This document shows positions 17,998 through 25,980 of a DNA stretch of 64,000 bases, in pieces (the first letter of the stretch is position 1; each line of letters opens with the position of its first letter). The DNA lies in the NCBI GenBank assembly GCA_951813545.1, contig OX638352.1, forward strand, positions 2,356,001-2,420,000. The letters run 5' to 3'. Below the pieces are notes generated by a model, which did not search any database, was not told where the DNA came from, and was given only the letters and a program-made list of their open reading frames with translations. The stretch is from an uncultured Poribacteria bacterium (lineage in GTDB: Bacteria; Poribacteria; WGA-4E; WGA-3G). Both the position numbers and the translations under genes were made by a program.

Positions 17998-18471
17998 TTA
18001 AGCGTCTGCCTCTGATAGTTTACGCTTTGCGGCGAGATATAACGCTTTGCCTTGATTCCCAAACGGTCCTGGATTGGATAGGTTTTCTGGGAATTCTGAG
18101 AACAATTTCGCTTCACTAACTTCGTTAAGGTCCAACGGGTTGCCTAATTCTTTGATCTCTCCGAAATAAGCAATTCCCCAATATTCGAGATCGTACATGA
18201 AGCAGTGAATGTAACACAGCACTTCCATGTTTTTCAGCGTCGCACCGGTCTCCTCAAGGAGTTCACGGTGTGCAGTTTCTTCAATCGTTTCCCCTGATTC
18301 GACGCGCCCTCCGGGTATCACCCAGATGTCATTGTCGCGCCATTTGCAGAAAAGTATCCGGTTTCGTTGATAAGCGATGCAATTGACAAACTCGATTTGT
18401 CCTACGTCTGCTGGCGGTTCTCCAAAATGGAGCAGCATGTATCCGTCCTGTTCCTCAATCTTTTGAACCAA
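17998..18471 (-). CDS. NUDIX hydrolase
   Basis: The Nudix box is complete: 'GGRVESGETIEETAHRELLEETGA' (Gx5Ex7REUxEExGU). These enzymes hydrolyse nucleoside-diphosphate-X substrates in the cytoplasm, and 'CYIHCFMYDLEYWGIAYFGEI' is a substrate-side loop. I prefer TTG 18471, which has GCGAGGAG seven bases upstream; the frame also opens from GTG 18525 (175 aa), but that codon lies inside a hairpin at the end of the previous gene and has no ribosome site. Substrate not predictable. It follows a lipoprotein gene by less than 75 bp. Confidence 0.85.
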   Translation of the reverse strand: MVQKIEEQDGYMLLHFGEPPADVGQIEFVNCIAYQRNRILFCKWRDNDIWVIPGGRVESGETIEETAHRELLEETGATLKNMEVLCYIHCFMYDLEYWGIAYFGEIKELGNPLDLNEVSEAKLFSEFPENLSNPGPFGNQGKALYLAAKRKLSEADA

Positions 18472-18542
18472 TTTTATTCTCCTCGCAATTCGAGTTTGAT
18501 TATCTGCCTTGGCGAGGTTTGGCACCTCGCCAGCTTTCTATT

Positions 18543-19067
18543 TTACTGTTTTTCCCAGATTTGCACGTTATGTCTCGGCAAATCGAAGGGATATTCGCCA
18601 TACGCAAGTGTAGGTAGCCCGTTATCGTCTACTGTGACAACAACATAAAGCCGATGTGGAGAAACGCTCGTGTCCACGCGTTCAAGGAACTGCCATTGGT
18701 CACCTTCGTTAGATGTTATTCGCACCTTTGTCCAGAGGATACCTTCACCATCCGTATATGTGCCATCCGATATCAGAACACTGTGCGGTGGATCCGGTGG
18801 TAAGATGAAACTTTCACTGATCGTAGAGGTCGAATTTAAGTGCGTGTGTGACACAAGCACCCAGGTCCCCGGGACAGGCACCTCAACACCGTTCTGATCG
18901 ACAGCCCAAACATGGTCGCGTTCTGCCAAGGGGGTTGAAGTATCTGCTTGGAGAATCCCCGGTTCTATTATTTGTTGAGCCCCATCACAAGAGGAAAGCC
19001 CGGTAACAAAAGCGGTAATAATCAATATAAGTGCGAGTTTTGTGATGTGTCTGTTTTTGATATTCAT
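18543..19067 (-). CDS. lipoprotein of unknown function
   Basis: Start chosen at ATG 19067 (AAAGGAATC upstream); a longer frame to 19127 would put extra residues ahead of the signal. The signal peptide 'LALILIITAFVTGLSSC' ends in a lipobox. The mature 145 residues are beta-rich: 'VPVPGTWVLVSHTHLNSTSTISESFILPPDPPHSVLISDGTYTDGEGILWTKVRITSNEGDQWQFLERVDTSVSPHRLYVVVTVDDNG', a small barrel or sandwich by pattern. The HTHLNS and WEKQ segments mean nothing to me. No family assigned. Confidence 0.7.
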   Translation of the reverse strand: MNIKNRHITKLALILIITAFVTGLSSCDGAQQIIEPGILQADTSTPLAERDHVWAVDQNGVEVPVPGTWVLVSHTHLNSTSTISESFILPPDPPHSVLISDGTYTDGEGILWTKVRITSNEGDQWQFLERVDTSVSPHRLYVVVTVDDNGLPTLAYGEYPFDLPRHNVQIWEKQ

Positions 19068-19396
19068 GATAGATTCCTTTAAATAAATAATTGAATAAAA
19101 AGTTAGATTTTGTATATTTTTTTTCAAACAATTAGCTGAGGGTAGTACATAATCTTGGGTTTGTAGTAGCGTAATTCATTGCGCGTCTGTAGGTTTTGAC
19201 GGGTGATAAATCGCCTTACTATGAACTTAAGCACGTATTTAGGGTGCTTTAAGTCTGCTTTATTTATGAACCATCCTCAATTAACTTAAATGATATTATA
19301 CCCACAATTTTCCTGAATTGCCAAGATAAGCAAACTCCCCTTTAAACACAGAGAGATAGCAACTTATGTAGATCGCGGAAAATCGCTGGTTAAGAT
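19068..19396. other. AT-rich intergenic stretch
   Basis: No convincing ORF. It contains a third copy of the ATTATACCCAC motif at 19295-19325 and AT-rich DNA likely carrying the promoter of the lipoprotein gene. Otherwise nothing recognised. Confidence 0.5.
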
Positions 19397-20128
19397 TCAC
19401 AAGTTATAGAAATCATAGAATTTCTCAATGGAACATTCGGGCCTCAGTACTTGGTATGGGAAGCATTGAAGACAGTCTGCGATCGTTTGCTGCTTACCAA
19501 GACACTCTAAGAATTGTGAGGCAGCGGGTTCTCGAACGGATCCGTGGCGGGCAATAAGCTGACCCCACAGTGCCCAGAACGTGGTTTCATAACCGACCGG
19601 TTTCGCTGTTTTGACATAGTCCGGTGGGAAGAGTCTCAGGTAGGCTGGAATGTTATAGAGCCACGAACCACCGCGCACCGTTTCTACATTGGGATGATTT
19701 GCTTGGATATATCGAAACATCGCCGACAACTCCGATTTTCGGAGTGTCATTCTCTGTTTACTCAATGCCCCGTGGTCAGAGGTCTCACGATTTTCAAAGT
19801 GAAGCCGAAGCTTTTTCGTGCCGCGCCACGGGTAGACGTAGGAGAAACACCCGAAAAATCGCCTCTCGTCAGAAGCACTTGGGTCCACAACCATGCGTTG
19901 GAGATAGAAGTTATATGTCCAATCTTCGGGGTTATCGGACGTGCAAAGACCTTCAATAAATTCATCCCATAGTGGATTCGGAATATCATGGGAGACTCGC
20001 AAGTTGAACAATGTTCGCAATATTGTGTAGTCTATTAGCACATCTACAAGTGCTTGATTGGAGACTTCAGCGATTTTCTGAGCGAATCTAACTTGCAGTA
20101 TCAGAAATTCCTTTGCGTATTGTATCAA
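19397..20128 (-). CDS. hypothetical protein, 243 aa
   Basis: A soluble-looking protein starting at TTG 20128 (GAGG about eight bases upstream). Visible blocks are 'IDYTILRTLFNLRVSHDIPNPLWDEFIEGL', 'SYVYPWRGTKKLRLHFENRE' and 'VRGGSWLYNIPAYLRLFPPDYV', the last compact and likely conserved. Cys residues cluster near the end (LECLGKQQ...DCLQCFPYQVLRPEC). There is no signal peptide or membrane helix. I do not recognise the family. It is followed on the same strand by a NUDIX/lipoprotein pair about 330 bp away, so it is probably an independent unit. Confidence 0.6.
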   Translation of the reverse strand: MIQYAKEFLILQVRFAQKIAEVSNQALVDVLIDYTILRTLFNLRVSHDIPNPLWDEFIEGLCTSDNPEDWTYNFYLQRMVVDPSASDERRFFGCFSYVYPWRGTKKLRLHFENRETSDHGALSKQRMTLRKSELSAMFRYIQANHPNVETVRGGSWLYNIPAYLRLFPPDYVKTAKPVGYETTFWALWGQLIARHGSVREPAASQFLECLGKQQTIADCLQCFPYQVLRPECSIEKFYDFYNL

Positions 20129-20159
20129 GGGGTTTGCCTCGTGTTAATCAAGAGGAAAT

Positions 20160-20596
20160 TTATTCGTATAACCGATGAATTTTAGGGTCTTCAGTAGCAT
20201 CCACGAGCAATTCGCGACCGTTCAAACGAGGTGCATCTCCATATCGTACAGATTTCCTGCCACTGTGTGTTCACTGGGCGCGTGGAAGTGGAATTGTAGA
20301 AGGTGATATTTCGTCCCATCAACCTCAATCCAACTCCCTGCTGGATACGCGACTTCGATTGTATTGCCGGTATTGCAGATATTTAAGGATGTTGACTGGT
20401 AATTAAAAGTAATAGGCGAAAGTTTCGCCGGTGTGGGATTCACGATGTCAATTGGCGATTGGTGTATGCCTGCACTGCAAAGTCTATATTCTGGGTTGAG
20501 CTGTCCCCAAACGTCCGGTCCGTTTTCTGCTTCGTAGCCCCAGCATACTGTCTCAGTATACGGGGCAACCTTCTTTTCTCTCTTATTACAATTCAT
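20160..20596 (-). pseudogene. alpha-carbonic anhydrase remnant with internal out-of-frame deletion
   Basis: The 5' part (124 codons) reads as an alpha-carbonic anhydrase: 'WGYEAENGPDVWGQLNPEYRLCSAGIHQSPIDIVNP', 'LLQFHFHAPSEHTVAG' and 'YDMEMHLV', holding all three zinc-binding His positions. It then stops at TGA 20219-20221. One frame over, directly after the join, the DNA encodes 'LNGRELLVDATEDPKIHRLYE' and a stop at 20160, which aligns with the very end of the intact paralogue at 26890 ('LNGRKLLVNSTGDD'). About 120 codons of the central and C-terminal sheet are missing and the frame is broken. There is no signal peptide in the present 5' end. Confidence 0.8.
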
Positions 20597-20631
20597 ATTG
20601 AGTTATGCGTAAAATTATTTTTTTGGTACTC

Positions 20632-20997
20632 TTACCCGACTGTTTTATCCTTTCGCTGATGTATAATAACACGATTGCCGTCGGGGTCTTCGATAATCGC
20701 CCAAAAACATACAGCGGATTCACCGAGAGGCGACTGTATATGAATTCCTGCTTGTTCTAATTCTTCTAAGGCAGCCTTCGCGTCTTCGACAGCAAGCGCG
20801 ACCGTTCCACCACCCGGATGCGTAAAATCATACCCCTGTCCTAACACCAATGTGCCGGGGTTTATCTCAAATTCTGCCCATGTCCCTTCATGCACCAAAC
20901 ATGCCAGTGGCATCCCAAGCAGATCACGATAAAAGGTGAGCGATTTCTGCATATCGCTCACCGCAAAAAAAGTAAAGTCAATGCCTAATACATTCAC
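20632..20997 (-). CDS. VOC (glyoxalase/bleomycin-resistance fold) protein
   Basis: 121 aa, one VOC module of two beta-alpha-beta-beta-beta units. Family text includes 'GIDFTFFAVSDMQKSLTFYRDLLGMPL' at the start, 'EGTWAEFEINPGTLVLGQG' and the C-terminal 'AIIEDPDGNRVIIHQRK' with the metal-ligand-like Glu position before DPDGN. VOC proteins include lyases, dioxygenases and binding proteins; the reaction cannot be predicted. It begins just downstream of the Asp-box protein gene on the same strand (37 bp), so the two may share a transcript. Confidence 0.85.
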   Translation of the reverse strand: MNVLGIDFTFFAVSDMQKSLTFYRDLLGMPLACLVHEGTWAEFEINPGTLVLGQGYDFTHPGGGTVALAVEDAKAALEELEQAGIHIQSPLGESAVCFWAIIEDPDGNRVIIHQRKDKTVG

Positions 20998-21034
20998 AAC
21001 TACAATCTCCTATACCCGCTTTTACAATGATGTA

Positions 21035-22006
21035 CTAAGCAGCAAGGATTTGGATCGGGTATTCACCATCGTATTCGGATGCCGTCCAGAACGGACACCA
21101 ATCTGTGGCTCGATCCTTTCCGATGTAAAGCGTCTTTCCAATCACTGCCCATGCTGTTCCATCGGATGTAAACGCGATAAAGCCCGTGCTAATCCGATCG
21201 GTGGGTTCTGTGAGCTGATCATTGAGTTGTGTCCACGTCGCACCGCCATTCTCCGAACGACAGAGCCAAGCACCACCGCCTCTTGGCCCGTTTTGGACTG
21301 TGGCGATCAGTAAGTCTGGGTCTACTGGATGCACAGCAATAGCAGTGCCGTAGCGAACTGGTAACCCTTCGATCCGATTCTCCCAAGAGTGCCCACGGTC
21401 GGCACTGACATAAACACCGTTTTGCGTGTTCGCATAAACTCGATTATCGTCTGCAGGACACGTAGCGACCTGATGGACATCTTTATGAAGTTCCGGCGTG
21501 ACAGGTTCCCAAGAAATCCCTTCATCGGCGGAACGCATGATGCTTCCGACATGGATATCTGCGTAACAAAAACCGTCTTGGGTTTTGGCAAAAGTCCGGA
21601 CGGCGGGTGGACCGCCCCACGGTGTGTACCAATCTTTCCGACATTCTAATTCGTCAAATGCGATGACCCGTTCAGCCGGCCCTTCTTCTCCAACGAGGCG
21701 ATAGACATAAGCACCCTCATCCGTTCCGATGAGCAGAGTCAACGGATCCTCACGAACAACGAGCAACGAAGCGATTGGATCCTCTATACCTGTTGGAATC
21801 TGTTTCTCACCATCCTCCGATAAAACCAGTAGCGTTCCATCCGACAAAGCGGACACCACGGTTTGACCGCTTGACAGTGAAACCATTGCACCGTGCGGAG
21901 CCTTTCCGCCGAGACCTTGATAGTCTGTGCTTTTGTAGATTATGGTGGGTTCACCACTTCCATTATCTTCAACAGCATAGATAGCGTTGTAAGTAGCAAT
22001 AAACAT
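21035..22006 (-). CDS. Asp-box/BNR-repeat beta-propeller protein
   Basis: 323 aa. It contains several Asp-box motifs (S/T-x-D/N-x-G-x-x-W): 'SADEGISWE', 'SADRGHSWE' and 'SENGGATWT', each at the turn of a propeller blade, as in sialidase-like, YCF48 and VPS10-type propellers. There is no signal peptide ('MFIATYNAIYAVEDNG' begins the first strand), so it is probably cytoplasmic or unsecreted. No sialidase catalytic triad is recognisable. AAGGAACAGG precedes ATG 22006. It lies immediately downstream of the TnpB element. Confidence 0.8.
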   Translation of the reverse strand: MFIATYNAIYAVEDNGSGEPTIIYKSTDYQGLGGKAPHGAMVSLSSGQTVVSALSDGTLLVLSEDGEKQIPTGIEDPIASLLVVREDPLTLLIGTDEGAYVYRLVGEEGPAERVIAFDELECRKDWYTPWGGPPAVRTFAKTQDGFCYADIHVGSIMRSADEGISWEPVTPELHKDVHQVATCPADDNRVYANTQNGVYVSADRGHSWENRIEGLPVRYGTAIAVHPVDPDLLIATVQNGPRGGGAWLCRSENGGATWTQLNDQLTEPTDRISTGFIAFTSDGTAWAVIGKTLYIGKDRATDWCPFWTASEYDGEYPIQILAA

Positions 22007-22024
22007 TATGTTCCCTGTTCCTTC

Positions 22025-22057
22025 AAAACTGTGTTTCTCAATGTAAACATCAGTTTT
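22025..22057. repeat. hairpin at the probable right end of the TnpB element
   Basis: Arms AAAACTG+TGTTT (22025-22036) and AAACA+T+CAGTTTT (22045-22057) pair with one bulged base around an 8-base loop. It lies 63 bp beyond the tnpB stop and just before the next gene. IS200/IS605-type ends carry such subterminal hairpins. Confidence 0.55.
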
Positions 22058-22200
22058 AGTGTTCCTGCTTCAGCGTCCACTGCCTTCCAACGAGGTCTTA
22101 CACGGACTCGATAGGCGTTTTACATCTCATGCGAACCGCACACGATGGTTCTTAGGTTGATAGCAGCATTTACGTCGCGGTCTTCTGTGAAACCGCAACT
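22025..22200 (-). ncRNA. candidate omega RNA (reRNA) overlapping the tnpB 3' end
   Basis: In TnpB elements the guide scaffold RNA is transcribed from the end of the tnpB gene through the right end of the element. Here the last codons of tnpB and the 95 bp after them are GC-balanced, non-coding and bounded by the hairpin at 22025-22057, as expected. Limits are inferred; no guide boundary can be fixed without other copies. Confidence 0.3.
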
Positions 22201-23214
22201 TTGGCAATGATATTGCCTTTCTGATAGTGATAAATCTTCTTTCTTATCACCGCAGCGGCTACAGGTCTTGCTTGAGGCGAAAAACTGCGGGGCTTCTACA
22301 ACAGGTATACCCAACCCTTCGGCTTTGGATTTGAGTTTCGCCAGAAAACCACCGATCGCTGAATCCGATAAGGCTTTCGCCAGTTTCTGATTCTTGAGCA
22401 TGTTCGTAATTTTCAGCGTTTCAATACCGATAGCACTCGCATTCTTAACTATCTCCGTTGTCGCTTTATGGTGTGCGTCCTCACTGATGCAGGCAATACG
22501 ATAGTGGAGTTTTTCCACTGCCTCTTTCTGCTTATACCAATTGTTGGATCGAAACACCTTCTTGCTCAACTTACGTTGCTCCCGCTTAAGTTTTCGCTCA
22601 TAACGCTTCAGCGGTCTTGGGTTCTCATACTTTGTGCCATCATCAAGAGTTGCGAGAGTGTTGATACCTACATCTATGCCGACGACAGGGAGTCCACGGG
22701 TATCACGTCGAACATTCGGTAATCCTGTTTCGACAAGGATGCTAACGAACCAGCGATGCGCTTTCCTTGAAATTGTCACGCGACGGATTTCACCGTCAAA
22801 CCTCAACGCTTCAAACATAGAAACCTTCCCAATTTTCGGGAGACGGATATGTTTGCCTTCCACTTTTACCTTTGTGCCTTCAACCGTATAGGACTGACGG
22901 TGTGAACGCTTTTTATACTTCGGAAACTTGTTTGCTCCATCCTTCCAACGTTTGATAGCATCACCAAGATTCTCAAACGCATACGCAGAGGCGCGCTGAT
23001 CACAGGCACCGCACCAGTCAAACTTCTCACGTTTTGCGGCGTTGAACCGTTGGCGCAACGTCCGAGCAGAACGCCATTCGTCTTTCGACAAACCGTCTTT
23101 GAAATCAGAGAGTCCATAGTTGAATGCAACACGCGCATAACCGCATTGTTGGGCAAACCATGACCGCTGTTTTGCTGTAGCGCGCAAGGCTATCTTGTGT
23201 GCTTCTAATGCCAT
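22120..23214 (-). CDS. tnpB: TnpB, RNA-guided nuclease of IS200/IS605-type element
   Basis: 364 aa, normal TnpB length. The RuvC-like site looks intact: Asp near 181 in 'VVGIDVGINTLATL', Glu near 263 in 'AIGIETLKITNML' and Asp near 347 in 'EDRDVNAAINL'. A four-Cys zinc ribbon (CSRC...CQSC, about 321-340) sits between the last two. The N-terminus 'AHKIALRATAKQRSWFAQQCGYARVAFNYGL' is the usual helix-turn-helix-like opening. TnpB is programmed by an RNA from the element's right end and cuts the donor site after transposon excision. No tnpA is adjacent, so this is a solitary copy that would need a transposase in trans or has been domesticated. Confidence 0.93.
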   Translation of the reverse strand: MALEAHKIALRATAKQRSWFAQQCGYARVAFNYGLSDFKDGLSKDEWRSARTLRQRFNAAKREKFDWCGACDQRASAYAFENLGDAIKRWKDGANKFPKYKKRSHRQSYTVEGTKVKVEGKHIRLPKIGKVSMFEALRFDGEIRRVTISRKAHRWFVSILVETGLPNVRRDTRGLPVVGIDVGINTLATLDDGTKYENPRPLKRYERKLKREQRKLSKKVFRSNNWYKQKEAVEKLHYRIACISEDAHHKATTEIVKNASAIGIETLKITNMLKNQKLAKALSDSAIGGFLAKLKSKAEGLGIPVVEAPQFFASSKTCSRCGDKKEDLSLSERQYHCQSCGFTEDRDVNAAINLRTIVCGSHEM

Positions 23215-23227
23215 TTGGGTATATCTC

Positions 23228-23311
23228 GTATCTCGTTTTTACCGCTTGTCAGAGTCGGTCGGCGAGGAGACCGCACTTGCGTGCGGCTGACAAGTCCTCG
23301 CCACGAGATAC
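23228..23311. repeat. nested, crossing inverted repeats at the probable left end of the TnpB element
   Basis: Just upstream of tnpB: GTATCTCG (23228-23235) pairs with CGAGATAC (23304-23311); CTTGTCAG (23245-23252) with CTGACAAG (23287-23294); GGCGAGGA (23261-23268) with TCCTCGCC (23295-23302); and CCGCAC (23271-23276) with GTGCGG (23281-23286). The second and third pairs cross, so they can form alternative hairpins or a pseudoknot. Confidence 0.7.
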
Positions 23312-23385
23312 TATCATTATACTACTTTTCTACACGAAATGTGAAGAAAAACATACAGAAACATAGAAAAAGAACTGTTTAGGAA

Positions 23386-24015
23386 CTACTCCTTTTTCGT
23401 GTAGCATCGGAATAACTTTGGTCCGTAGTGGAAGTCTGGATCAAGCTTTGCAGCTTCTTTAACCGCCTCTTGTTCAGTATAGGTTGTCGTTGCGTAATCG
23501 CGGCCATAATCACGCTCCCGGGTCATGAGATTATAGAAAAAGTTGACAGCAAAAACCAATCCTGAAACGGTATCAACATAGCCTTCAGTGGGTCCGATGT
23601 AGGAGCGGTAACCGGACTTTAGAAAGGCTTCAGCCAATGGCTGTCTGCCGGTGCCACAAGATATAGCGATCAGGGTGCCCTCTCGGTTTTGGACATGTTC
23701 AGTAATTTTATCGGGTGTCAATTCAACGATGACCGAGTCCCAATCTTCTTCGTTTTCGTAATCGCCCGAAGCCTGATCTACAACGTCAAGTCTGAGTGCC
23801 ATATCCTCTGGCGTGCCGCCTCCGCCGTGGCAAAGGATGATCGTATACGCATAGTTACGAGGTTGTGCGAAGAAATCAAACACTTGTGGTTTCTGGACAA
23901 AGCGATAGAAATCAACACGCAGCCTAAAACTTTCGAGCATTCCACGAAGGGCAGACGCTTCTTCAGTCATCGTATGGTCACAAACGATTGCAACCGGTGT
24001 AAATAGTCTTAACAT
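23386..24015 (-). CDS. CHAT-like caspase-fold protein
   Basis: 209 aa, no signal peptide. Pattern resemblance to CHAT/caspase-fold peptidases: a beta strand ending in His, 'YTIILCHGGGG' (near residue 63), and about 55 residues later a strand ending in Cys, 'TLIAISCGTGRQPLAEAFLKSGYRSYIGPTEGYVDTVSGLVFAVNFFYNLM'. This mirrors the CHAT layout in which the catalytic Cys strand is followed by 'LARAFL..GARSVI.S.W.V....'. Inference: a standalone caspase-like domain with a His/Cys dyad. No effector or sensor domain is attached. It lies next to the TnpB element but nothing shows a link. Alternative: an inactive Rossmann-like protein. Confidence 0.5.
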   Translation of the reverse strand: MLRLFTPVAIVCDHTMTEEASALRGMLESFRLRVDFYRFVQKPQVFDFFAQPRNYAYTIILCHGGGGTPEDMALRLDVVDQASGDYENEEDWDSVIVELTPDKITEHVQNREGTLIAISCGTGRQPLAEAFLKSGYRSYIGPTEGYVDTVSGLVFAVNFFYNLMTRERDYGRDYATTTYTEQEAVKEAAKLDPDFHYGPKLFRCYTKKE

Positions 24016-24187
24016 TTGAAATTTCCTCTTATAATTTTACTATGTTCTATACAAGTTGGATACAGTATACTAAAGTTTGAACCATTTTTTAGAATCTTTA
24101 GGTGGTAAACTGGATTGAGAAATACCTTAATGGAAGTAAAATCTTCACGAGTTAGGGAAGAAGTGCAAGCTCAGAAGAACCTGCAAT

Positions 24188-24754
24188 TCACAGTATGTCT
24201 TGTGAGAATAGTGAGAACACTATAGTATTCGGTATACCGTCATTCAAAGGAGAATTATCTTTTACTCGTTTTTTCTCAGAAGGATTGAGTTTTTCAATGA
24301 CTCGTGCACTCGGAACATTTTCAATTGAAGTCACCACATCAATACGTTTGAGTCCAAGCTGCTCAAATCCAAAGCGCGCAAGAAGTCTTGAAGCAGCCGT
24401 TGCAATGCCTTGTCTTGTTCGAGACGTTCTCACCCAATATCCAAGGTTCGCCGTTTGGTTAATCCAGTTGACCTCATCTAAACCACACCCACCTAAAATG
24501 CTGCCGGTTATCGCATCGGTAATGACAAAGTGGTATTCACTTCGTTGTTCCCAGAATCTCGGAATCATCTTTTCAATCCATGTCTGAGCTTCTTCAATTG
24601 AATAATCTTGATGACACCACGATAGATGATGTGATACTTCTGCAACCGACTCTCGCACAGCCTCAAAATATGGATGAACGTCACTGGATTTGTGGGTACG
24701 AATGGTGATTGTTCCATCGCTAAGTTCCGTTGGGGTTTCGACAGTGAGTGTCAT
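24188..24754 (-). CDS. GNAT acetyltransferase, RimJ/RimL type
   Basis: 188 aa. RimJ/RimL-like features are 'LSDGTITIRTHKSSDVHPYFEAVRES', 'YHFVITDAITGSILGGCGLDEVNWINQTANLGYWVRTSRTRQGIATAASRLLARFGFEQLGLKRIDVVTSIENVPSARVIEKLN'. The Q/R-x-x-G-I/A segment 'RTRQGIATAA' is the acetyl-CoA pyrophosphate loop. Members acetylate N-terminal amines of ribosomal proteins or small molecules; the substrate is not evident here. It starts at ATG 24754 with AAAGG upstream and follows the kinase gene by 68 bp. Confidence 0.85.
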   Translation of the reverse strand: MTLTVETPTELSDGTITIRTHKSSDVHPYFEAVRESVAEVSHHLSWCHQDYSIEEAQTWIEKMIPRFWEQRSEYHFVITDAITGSILGGCGLDEVNWINQTANLGYWVRTSRTRQGIATAASRLLARFGFEQLGLKRIDVVTSIENVPSARVIEKLNPSEKKRVKDNSPLNDGIPNTIVFSLFSQDIL

Positions 24755-24822
24755 TAATATAACCTTTTTATTTTTACGAATGGGTTAGGTGAAAGTTTAA
24801 TTTTCAGAAGATGATTGTCTCT

Positions 24823-25920
24823 TCAGCCATCGATTAAACGCAAGTCTATAATTGCTGCAATAAATCGCTCGGCTACTGCTTGTGCGAGTTTATTTTCCCT
24901 GTCATTTTCTGGATTTAATGAAGCCACCATAAGGACTGCTTGGACAAAGTAACGTGATATAGCGAGGCGATAGTCTTCCCAACACGCCTCGAAGGTATAT
25001 CCATTAACTCCATTTGTCTTTAGTGTTTCGTGATAGATTTTTAGGAGTTGCTGTTCCTCCACCTGCCGGTTTGATGTAACTTGCAAGCACCCGCCGATAA
25101 ACCATGCAACGTCCCAAACTCCCTCTCCGCGTGATATATCTTGCCAGTCAATCACGGCAAAGCCTGGTTTTCCAAGAGAAGCACCAAAAAACACGTTCTC
25201 CAAGCGAAAATCACCGTGGACCAGGGTTTTCGGTGGTTTCCTGAATTGGGGCTTATCCATTAATTTCTCAGGCAATTGTTCTCCAAAAGTCTTAGCAGCA
25301 TCAGTTAACAGAACTCCTACTTTGCTAAGAAAAATAGGAAATGCTTTTCGATATTGATCGAGAACCCAACAGGTCATGGAATCAGAATCCGTTGGTGACC
25401 CAGGTAACCAGTCAAACCCTTCAAGCTTTTCATTTTGCCACCAGTGGGCATGAAAACCGGCAATTGCACGGAGAGCAAGTGCTGTTTCTTCTGCTGTACT
25501 TCCTTTGATTTGATCTCCGACTTTAGCCGGGGCAAGGTCTTCAAGAATCCGAACATACTTCCCATCCGGGACGTTCATCGCACTGTAATAACAATAGGGA
25601 GTGCGAAGGTGCGTCTCTTTGACAAGTTGCTGATAAAATAAAATTTCGCACTTGTCTGGCGTAAATGGACGCGTTTTTACCCGCATAGTTTCATCTGGCG
25701 CATGTAGTTTGGCAACCAGCGTGCTTGGTAGTGCTGATTGAGATTGACTAAAACTGAGATGCAAACGTGCTAACTGTCCAGCGCAAGTCAACTCAGCGAT
25801 TGGTTCAATGCGAAGTGATGTTACGACAGCATTCAGGGATATACCAGTTGAACATAAGGCTTCAGTGAGCCATTGAGGTGTAATATCCTTAGGTGTGTCG
25901 GGAATACTTAAAAGATCCAT
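24823..25920 (-). CDS. APH/choline-kinase-like phosphotransferase
   Basis: About 365 aa, start at ATG 25920 (the frame also begins at the TTG just before). The kinase core is visible: the Brenner-type catalytic loop 'LVHGDFRLENVFFG' and the metal-binding 'FAVIDWQDISRGEGVWDVAWFIGGCL', both typical of aminoglycoside phosphotransferase/EcKinase-like enzymes that phosphorylate small hydroxylated compounds. The N-lobe contains 'STLVAKLHAP' (nucleotide-contacting Lys). Substrate unknown; antibiotic resistance should not be assumed from the family alone. Confidence 0.85.
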   Translation of the reverse strand: MDLLSIPDTPKDITPQWLTEALCSTGISLNAVVTSLRIEPIAELTCAGQLARLHLSFSQSQSALPSTLVAKLHAPDETMRVKTRPFTPDKCEILFYQQLVKETHLRTPYCYYSAMNVPDGKYVRILEDLAPAKVGDQIKGSTAEETALALRAIAGFHAHWWQNEKLEGFDWLPGSPTDSDSMTCWVLDQYRKAFPIFLSKVGVLLTDAAKTFGEQLPEKLMDKPQFRKPPKTLVHGDFRLENVFFGASLGKPGFAVIDWQDISRGEGVWDVAWFIGGCLQVTSNRQVEEQQLLKIYHETLKTNGVNGYTFEACWEDYRLAISRYFVQAVLMVASLNPENDRENKLAQAVAERFIAAIIDLRLIDG

Positions 25921-25980
25921 CAAGTTCTAATCAACGATTTCTTTTCTCAAAAAGGTGCTACAAACAATAAGGTCTTTTTG

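Noticed and set aside
18507..18530. Hairpin after the lipoprotein gene as a terminator
   Set aside because: The 8-bp arms GGCGAGGT/ACCTCGCC are real, but there is no T-run in the direction of transcription; more likely incidental or a translation-control structure.
24823..25920. Aminoglycoside-resistance gene
   Set aside because: The kinase fold is shared by many metabolic enzymes; nothing in sequence or context points to antibiotics.
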